Shown one piece after another: positions 7,344 through 11,519 of a DNA stretch of 11,519 nucleotides (its first letter is position 1; the number at the start of each line of letters is the position of its first letter). Origin of the DNA: Balneolia bacterium (lineage in GTDB: Bacteria; Bacteroidota; Rhodothermia; Balneolales; Cyclonatronaceae); NCBI GenBank assembly GCA_003567135.1, contig PXAI01000078.1, positions 1 through 11,519 on the forward strand, in the 5' to 3' direction. The notes under the pieces were generated by a model that was not told the origin of the DNA, did not search any database, and worked only from the letters and a program-made list of their open reading frames with translations. The position numbers were made by a program, and so were the translations under genes.

Positions 7344-8186
7344 ATGAGATTACCGTTCAGCAAAATTGGTGAGATAAAAGACCAACTTATTACTGTTGGG
7401 CTACTTTTAACGGCCGTTTTGATGATGGTTGCGCGGAATGACGACGCTTTTCACAATCTCCGGAAAGTTTCGATCAGCACCCTCTCCTATCTCGAGGCTC
7501 CGCTGGCGAACGTGCGGGTTTACCGAACGGCGCTTCAGACCAACGTTAACCTGGAGCGCCAGAATATCCTGCTTCAGGATGAGGTCAACCGCCTGAGATC
7601 ACTCCGGGAAGAAAACGAAGCCCTGCGATCCCTGCTTGAACTGCAGACCCGATCAGAGATTCCGCTGCTTCCGGTTAAGATTGTGGCGAAATCCCTCACC
7701 GGAATTAATAATTTTGTCACGATCAACGCCGGGACCGCGGACAGCGTAAGAACCGGCATGGCGGTCGTAAACGCCGACGGACTCATTGGCCAGGTTACCA
7801 TCGTTTCGGAAAACTACGCGCAGGTCATCCCCTTTTTCAACAAGCAGTTCCGAACGAGCGCGCACGTGGAAGGCAGCCGGGCATACGGAATCGTATCCTG
7901 GAATTCGGATAATTTCAGCGAACTACAGCTCAGCTACGTTCCGGAAACAATCCCCGTTGAGCCTGGAATGCGCGTTACAACTTCCGGCACCAGCCTGAAT
8001 TTCCCGCCCAATATTCCAATCGGGGAAGTCATCAGATCAGAACAGGAGCCGGGCAAGGAAACACAGCGGATATTTATCCGGCCGTTCGTTTCACTTTTTA
8101 CCGTAGCCGAGGGTCATGTTGTGCTGTTCAGCCGCAGCGAAGAACTTGAAAATCTCGAAAACCAGTGGAGGCTCCTTTTCGAATGA
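7344..8186 (+). CDS. mreC: Rod shape-determining protein MreC
   Basis: MreC is a bitopic inner-membrane protein that self-assembles in the periplasm and activates the PBP2-RodA synthase. The 280-residue product has a short cytoplasmic N-terminus, one membrane helix (about 14-30), a coiled coil (about 64-100, rich in Leu, Glu and Arg), and the paired beta-barrel periplasmic domain. Family landmarks are AGTADSVRTGMAVVNADGLIGQV (129-151) and PGMRVTTSGTSLNFPPNIPIGEV (207-229). It lacks the long proline-rich C-terminal tail of some homologues. It starts 15 nt after mreB with no Shine-Dalgarno sequence and overlaps mreD by 4 nt (ATGA), which suggests translational coupling. Confidence 0.95.
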   Translation: MRLPFSKIGEIKDQLITVGLLLTAVLMMVARNDDAFHNLRKVSISTLSYLEAPLANVRVYRTALQTNVNLERQNILLQDEVNRLRSLREENEALRSLLELQTRSEIPLLPVKIVAKSLTGINNFVTINAGTADSVRTGMAVVNADGLIGQVTIVSENYAQVIPFFNKQFRTSAHVEGSRAYGIVSWNSDNFSELQLSYVPETIPVEPGMRVTTSGTSLNFPPNIPIGEVIRSEQEPGKETQRIFIRPFVSLFTVAEGHVVLFSRSEELENLENQWRLLFE

Positions 8187-8653
8187 ACAAGAGCTACTGG
8201 CTTGATATTCTGGGCGGATTTTTTGCCCTGGCGCTTCAGCTTCTCATGTTTCGCCACCTCAGTTTCTGGGGCATCCAGCCTGATGCTGTTCTTCTTTACC
8301 TGATCTGGCTTACAAGCCGGCAATCCCGCACAACCTGCATCATCATGGCGGCCGGCACAGGATTGTTAGCGGATATCCTGCTTGATACCTGGGGAATAAG
8401 CATGTTTTCGAAAACGCTTGTGATTCTCCTCTCTTACAAAATTCTGAACAGCCAGATTGAAAACATTTTACAAACCAGAGAAGTGTTTGTGATCGTTGTT
8501 TTAATGTCGCTTCTATATTTTGCAGTGTATTTCCTGATGGCATCTTTTGCAGGAATCTATTCTCTGGATCTATATTTTTGGCGATATTGGATCGGCAGCA
8601 GTATTTACACCGCCGTTCTGGGTTCACTTTTCTACATGCTCAGAGCCGAGTAA
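8183..8653 (+). CDS. mreD: Rod shape-determining membrane protein MreD
   Basis: MreD is a small polytopic inner-membrane protein that interacts with MreC and PBP2 in the elongasome. From the ATG at 8183 the product is 156 residues, about the usual length, with around five or six hydrophobic helices (roughly 7-24, 30-46, 50-68, 74-90, 98-121, 132-152). Conserved landmarks are QPDAVLLYLIW (32-42) and the GTGLLADILLD segment (58-68). A longer GTG start at 8165 is open but adds only six residues; the ATG, which overlaps the mreC stop as ATGA, is preferred. GGAGG at 8167-8171, inside mreC, is one of the few SD-like motifs in the window, although 11 nt from the ATG is a long spacing. Identity rests on topology and position more than on strong motifs. 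Confidence 0.92.
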   Translation: MNKSYWLDILGGFFALALQLLMFRHLSFWGIQPDAVLLYLIWLTSRQSRTTCIIMAAGTGLLADILLDTWGISMFSKTLVILLSYKILNSQIENILQTREVFVIVVLMSLLYFAVYFLMASFAGIYSLDLYFWRYWIGSSIYTAVLGSLFYMLRAE

Positions 8654-8684
8654 CTAATTTCAGATTTCCACAGGCTGATTAACG

Positions 8685-10517
8685 ATGAAAAACCGCAAGC
8701 TTAAAGACCGGAGCAGATCAACGATTCTGATTCTTCAGTTTCTGTTTATCGGTGTGTTTCTTGTGATCATCGGCCGGCTGATTCAGCTTCAGATTATCGA
8801 GTATGATACGTACAATCCGATCAGCGAGCGAAACAGTCTGCGTCTGGAGCAGATCAACCCTGCGCGCGGACTGATTTACGATCGAAACGGAAATCTTCTG
8901 GTTGAAAACGAACCCTCCTTTTCTATCAACATTACGCCGGTTTCTTTCGATTACGAGACCGTTCCGCTTCTCGTTGAGCTTACCGGGGTTGCCGATTCTC
9001 TCATACTCGAACGCGTTGAAGCAGCTCGCAGTTTTTCGCGGCACCGCACATCACGACTTTTGACCGACGTTACGTTTGAGGTCTTTTCCAATATTCAGGA
9101 AAACCTCTGGCGATTGCCGGGAATCAGCCATCAGGTGGATGGCAAACGAAACTATCCCGCGGGCGTCCGGCTTTCTCATGCGCTGGGATATCTCGGTGAA
9201 GTAACGCGTGAAGAAGTTCAGCGCAGCGCGGACTACAATCCCAGAGACCGGATCGGACGAAGCGGGCTTGAACGAACTTACGAACAGTGGCTTCGCGGCA
9301 GCCGGGGCACGCAGTACATTACCGTTAACGCATTCGGAAGGCCGCTTGGTCAGTATGATGAAGGCCGCCATGACGTTGTGCCCGAGAAAGGCTCCACGCT
9401 TTACACTACCATCGACAGCGAGCTTCAGCTTCTCGCTGAAAAGCTGATGGAAGGAAAAACGGGCGGTCTTGTCGCGCTTGATCCGAGAGACGGCGGGATT
9501 CTCGCAATCGTCAGCGCACCTGATTATGATAATTCACGGCTTGCCGGCCGCCTCGACCGCGACTACTGGATATCCCTGCAAACCGACAGCCTCACTCCAC
9601 TGTTTAACCGCGCGGTGGCTACTTCTCAGCCTCCCGGCTCAACCCTAAAGCCGATTATGGGCCTGATTGGTATGGATATGGGACTTATAACCCCGGAGAC
9701 AAACATTTACTGCAGCGGCGGATATTTTCGCGGCAGAATGTACCGCTGCCTCAGAGTTCACGGTAACCAGAATATCGCACAGGCTATCGAAACATCCTGC
9801 AACACGTACTTTTACAGGTTGATGGATTTAATCGTAAACAGGGTCGGGCTCAATGAATGGACACGCAGAATGAACAGCTTCGGCCTTGGTGTCTCAAATA
9901 ATATCGACATAACCAGCGAGCGACGCGGCCTTATCCCCGACAGCACCTATTTTGATACCGCATTTGGCAGAAGACAGTGGGGATTGGGCGATCTGATCAA
10001 CCTCGGAATCGGACAGGGAGCGATGGGAGCTTCACCTTTGCAAATGGCGGTTTCCACAGCCGTAATCGCAAACGGTGGTTACAAGGTAAGGCCACATCTC
10101 GTGCGGGAAATTGAGGATGAAAACGAGGGGCGAATCCGACTTGATAATGATATCGTTGAAGTTCCCTGGGTTAAGCGTCATCTGGAGAACAACTCCATTC
10201 AAACCGGAATGCGTAAAGCGGTTACTGAAGGATCCGGAAGATTTTATTCCAATTTGAGCGAAGTGGAAGTCCTCGGAAAAACGGGAACGGCCCAAAACCC
10301 TCACGGACAAAACCACGGATGGTATATCAGCTACGCGCCCCGTGAAAATCCGGAAATTGTAATCGCCGTTCTTCTCGAAAATGCGGGTTACGGTTCGATT
10401 TCAGCCGCGCCGGTTGCCGGTTTGCTATACGAGCAATATTTCTATGGCGAAATCAGGCGCCCGCATGTGAAGCAAATGGTTCTGGATTTTGAACCCGCAC
10501 CACATAACCCGAACTGA
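8685..10517 (+). CDS. mrdA: Penicillin-binding protein 2 (elongation transpeptidase)
   Basis: PBP2 is the monofunctional class B transpeptidase that cross-links new glycan strands made by RodA. The 610-residue product has a single N-terminal membrane anchor (about 13-37), the pedestal/dimer domain (about 50-230) with NPARGLIYDRNG (58-69) and GRSGLERTYEQWLRG (191-205), and the transpeptidase domain (about 240-585). Active-site motifs are complete: SxxK is S319-T-L-K322, SxN is S371-C-N373, and KTG is K532-T-G534. C343, C355, H359 and C372 lie where Escherichia coli PBP2 is reported to hold a zinc ion, so a structural Zn site is likely. It starts 31 nt after mreD without a Shine-Dalgarno sequence, and rodA follows after 5 nt, the usual pairing of transpeptidase with its glycosyltransferase. 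Confidence 0.97.
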   Translation: MKNRKLKDRSRSTILILQFLFIGVFLVIIGRLIQLQIIEYDTYNPISERNSLRLEQINPARGLIYDRNGNLLVENEPSFSINITPVSFDYETVPLLVELTGVADSLILERVEAARSFSRHRTSRLLTDVTFEVFSNIQENLWRLPGISHQVDGKRNYPAGVRLSHALGYLGEVTREEVQRSADYNPRDRIGRSGLERTYEQWLRGSRGTQYITVNAFGRPLGQYDEGRHDVVPEKGSTLYTTIDSELQLLAEKLMEGKTGGLVALDPRDGGILAIVSAPDYDNSRLAGRLDRDYWISLQTDSLTPLFNRAVATSQPPGSTLKPIMGLIGMDMGLITPETNIYCSGGYFRGRMYRCLRVHGNQNIAQAIETSCNTYFYRLMDLIVNRVGLNEWTRRMNSFGLGVSNNIDITSERRGLIPDSTYFDTAFGRRQWGLGDLINLGIGQGAMGASPLQMAVSTAVIANGGYKVRPHLVREIEDENEGRIRLDNDIVEVPWVKRHLENNSIQTGMRKAVTEGSGRFYSNLSEVEVLGKTGTAQNPHGQNHGWYISYAPRENPEIVIAVLLENAGYGSISAAPVAGLLYEQYFYGEIRRPHVKQMVLDFEPAPHNPN

Positions 10518-10522
10518 TCCCC

Positions 10523-11519
10523 ATGGCCTGGTACAGACAATTTGACTGGTTGCTTTTTTTCTCCTGGCTGGGATTATCCCTGATAGGTTTGGTTGCGATT
10601 TACAGCGCTACGCAGGGTTCGGAACAAGGTGCGCTTCTGAGCAGAAACTTCGGAAACCAGGTTATTCACGTTGTGCTTGGGCTGGCTGCGATATTAATTA
10701 TCCAGTTTACGGCATCCAGAACGTTCATTCAGCTGGCCTATCTGGCTTATGGATTAACGCTTGTATTCGGCATACTGACCGTATTTTTCGGGGTTGAGGT
10801 AGGCGGTGAAAGAAACTGGCTGTCGATCATGGGATTCCGGCTCCAGATCAGTGAGTTTATGAAAGGTACCACCGTTCTTGCGCTGGCGAATTACCTTACA
10901 TCCCGGCGTGATATTTCCGCGAAGGAGTTCAGCACAGTCGCCACGATTATCGTCATCATTTTTGCGCCGGTCATGCTCATCACGCTGATGGGCGATACCG
11001 GAACTTCGCTCGTCTTTTTTGCGCTGATTCCCTTTATCCTGCTTTGGTCGGGCCTTCCCTACGGACTCTCCCTCCTTATCGTATCGCCCGCGATCCTGGC
11101 CTACCTCAGCATTGTAAATTGGCCGGTTGCACTGATTGCGGCAGTTATTATCCCCCTTGTAATTTTTTTGCTGGAAAAACGTCCCGGCCTGTCGTTCGTT
11201 TCTTTTGCATTCAGCCTGCTTGTGGTCATCGGCGTTCAGGTTGCGCTGATGGAAGTACTTCAGCCACACCAGCAGGCACGTGTTGAGGCGTTCGTGAATC
11301 CCGCCATTGATCCCCATGGAGCCGGGTGGAATGTGATTCAGGCCAAAACGGCAATTGGTTCCGGCGGGATCTACGGAAAAGGATTTATGGAGGGAACGCA
11401 GACTCAGCTTCGTTTCCTTCCCGAACAGCAAACCGACTTCATCTTTTGCGTAATCAGTGAGGAATTCGGCTTTATTGGTGCCAGCCTCCTGATGGTGCTC
11501 TTTCTGATCATGCTGATGC
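10523..11519 (+). CDS. rodA: Peptidoglycan glycosyltransferase RodA (partial, 3' end beyond window)
   Basis: RodA is a SEDS-family inner-membrane glycosyltransferase that polymerises lipid II into glycan strands with PBP2. The frame is open from ATG 10523 to the window edge: 332 codons plus one base, with no stop, so the C-terminal helices and the conserved family signature near the end are outside. Hydrophobic helices are spaced along the whole length. Matches to the family include GLVAIYSAT (22-30), ERNWLSI (96-102), WNVIQAKTAIGSGGIYGKGF (269-288) and LPEQQTDFIF (299-308), where Asp305 corresponds to the catalytic aspartate of RodA. Two usual motifs are altered: QPSE reads QISE (108-111), and PDLGT reads GDTGT (157-161); the acidic and basic residues within them are kept. 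It lies 5 nt after mrdA. Confidence 0.96.
   Translation, partial: MAWYRQFDWLLFFSWLGLSLIGLVAIYSATQGSEQGALLSRNFGNQVIHVVLGLAAILIIQFTASRTFIQLAYLAYGLTLVFGILTVFFGVEVGGERNWLSIMGFRLQISEFMKGTTVLALANYLTSRRDISAKEFSTVATIIVIIFAPVMLITLMGDTGTSLVFFALIPFILLWSGLPYGLSLLIVSPAILAYLSIVNWPVALIAAVIIPLVIFLLEKRPGLSFVSFAFSLLVVIGVQVALMEVLQPHQQARVEAFVNPAIDPHGAGWNVIQAKTAIGSGGIYGKGFMEGTQTQLRFLPEQQTDFIFCVISEEFGFIGASLLMVLFLIMLM

Noticed and set aside
8165..8182. Upstream GTG start for mreD
   Set aside because: It adds only six residues that are a shadow of the mreC end. The ATG at 8183 overlapping the mreC stop as ATGA is the normal coupled arrangement.
10754..11431. 225-codon antisense ORF on the - strand
   Set aside because: It is fully antisense to rodA, whose frame has strong conserved SEDS motifs. 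The antisense product is a charged, low-complexity sequence typical of a shadow of membrane-protein codons.
1..11519. Mobile elements, CRISPR arrays, tRNA/rRNA genes, toxin-antitoxin or defence genes
   Set aside because: None seen on either strand. Coding density is high with uniform composition and every long ORF matches a core housekeeping family, so no novel system is claimed.

Overview
The window is a block of core chromosomal genes, all on the + strand, and looks like a free-living Gram-negative bacterium of the Bacteroidota/Balneolota/Rhodothermota (FCB) side of the tree. Reasons: most starts lack a Shine-Dalgarno sequence and have A/T-rich leaders; the PurN has the GGKGFYG loop that I associate with Bacteroidota-type enzymes; base composition is close to half G+C throughout; and the genes are packed tightly. 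The phylum call is an inference (moderate), not something the sequence proves.

Region 1 (1-6030) is one tightly linked string: a short leader, recA (recombinase), recX (RecA modulator), an AI-2E/PerM-family membrane protein, an S66 LD-carboxypeptidase-like enzyme, purN and purH. Every junction is a gap of 1-6 nt or an overlap of 4-23 nt, so these six genes are probably co-transcribed and partly translationally coupled. They combine DNA repair, peptidoglycan recycling and late purine synthesis. PurN and PurH are both folate-dependent formyl transferases: PurN catalyses the first of the two formylations in IMP synthesis, and PurH the second formylation plus the final cyclisation.

Region 2 (6031-6266) is the only sizeable non-coding gap. 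It is A/T-rich, has no convincing terminator, and holds three copies of a GATTTTCC-like element, an imperfect dyad and possible promoter elements. It probably carries the promoter of the next operon.

Region 3 (6267-11519) is the rod-shape (elongasome) operon in its classic order: mreB, mreC, mreD, mrdA (PBP2), rodA. MreB filaments guide the machine; MreC and MreD link it to PBP2 and RodA in the inner membrane; RodA polymerises glycan strands and PBP2 cross-links them. rodA runs off the right edge after 332 codons.

I found no mobile element, CRISPR array, tRNA, rRNA or defence system, and no gene that looks newly acquired. This is an ordinary housekeeping region. The points worth a second look are small: the repeats in the mreB leader, a probable Cys/His metal site in PBP2, non-consensus residues at conserved positions in RodA, RecA and the S66 enzyme, and the unusual operon linking recA to purH.
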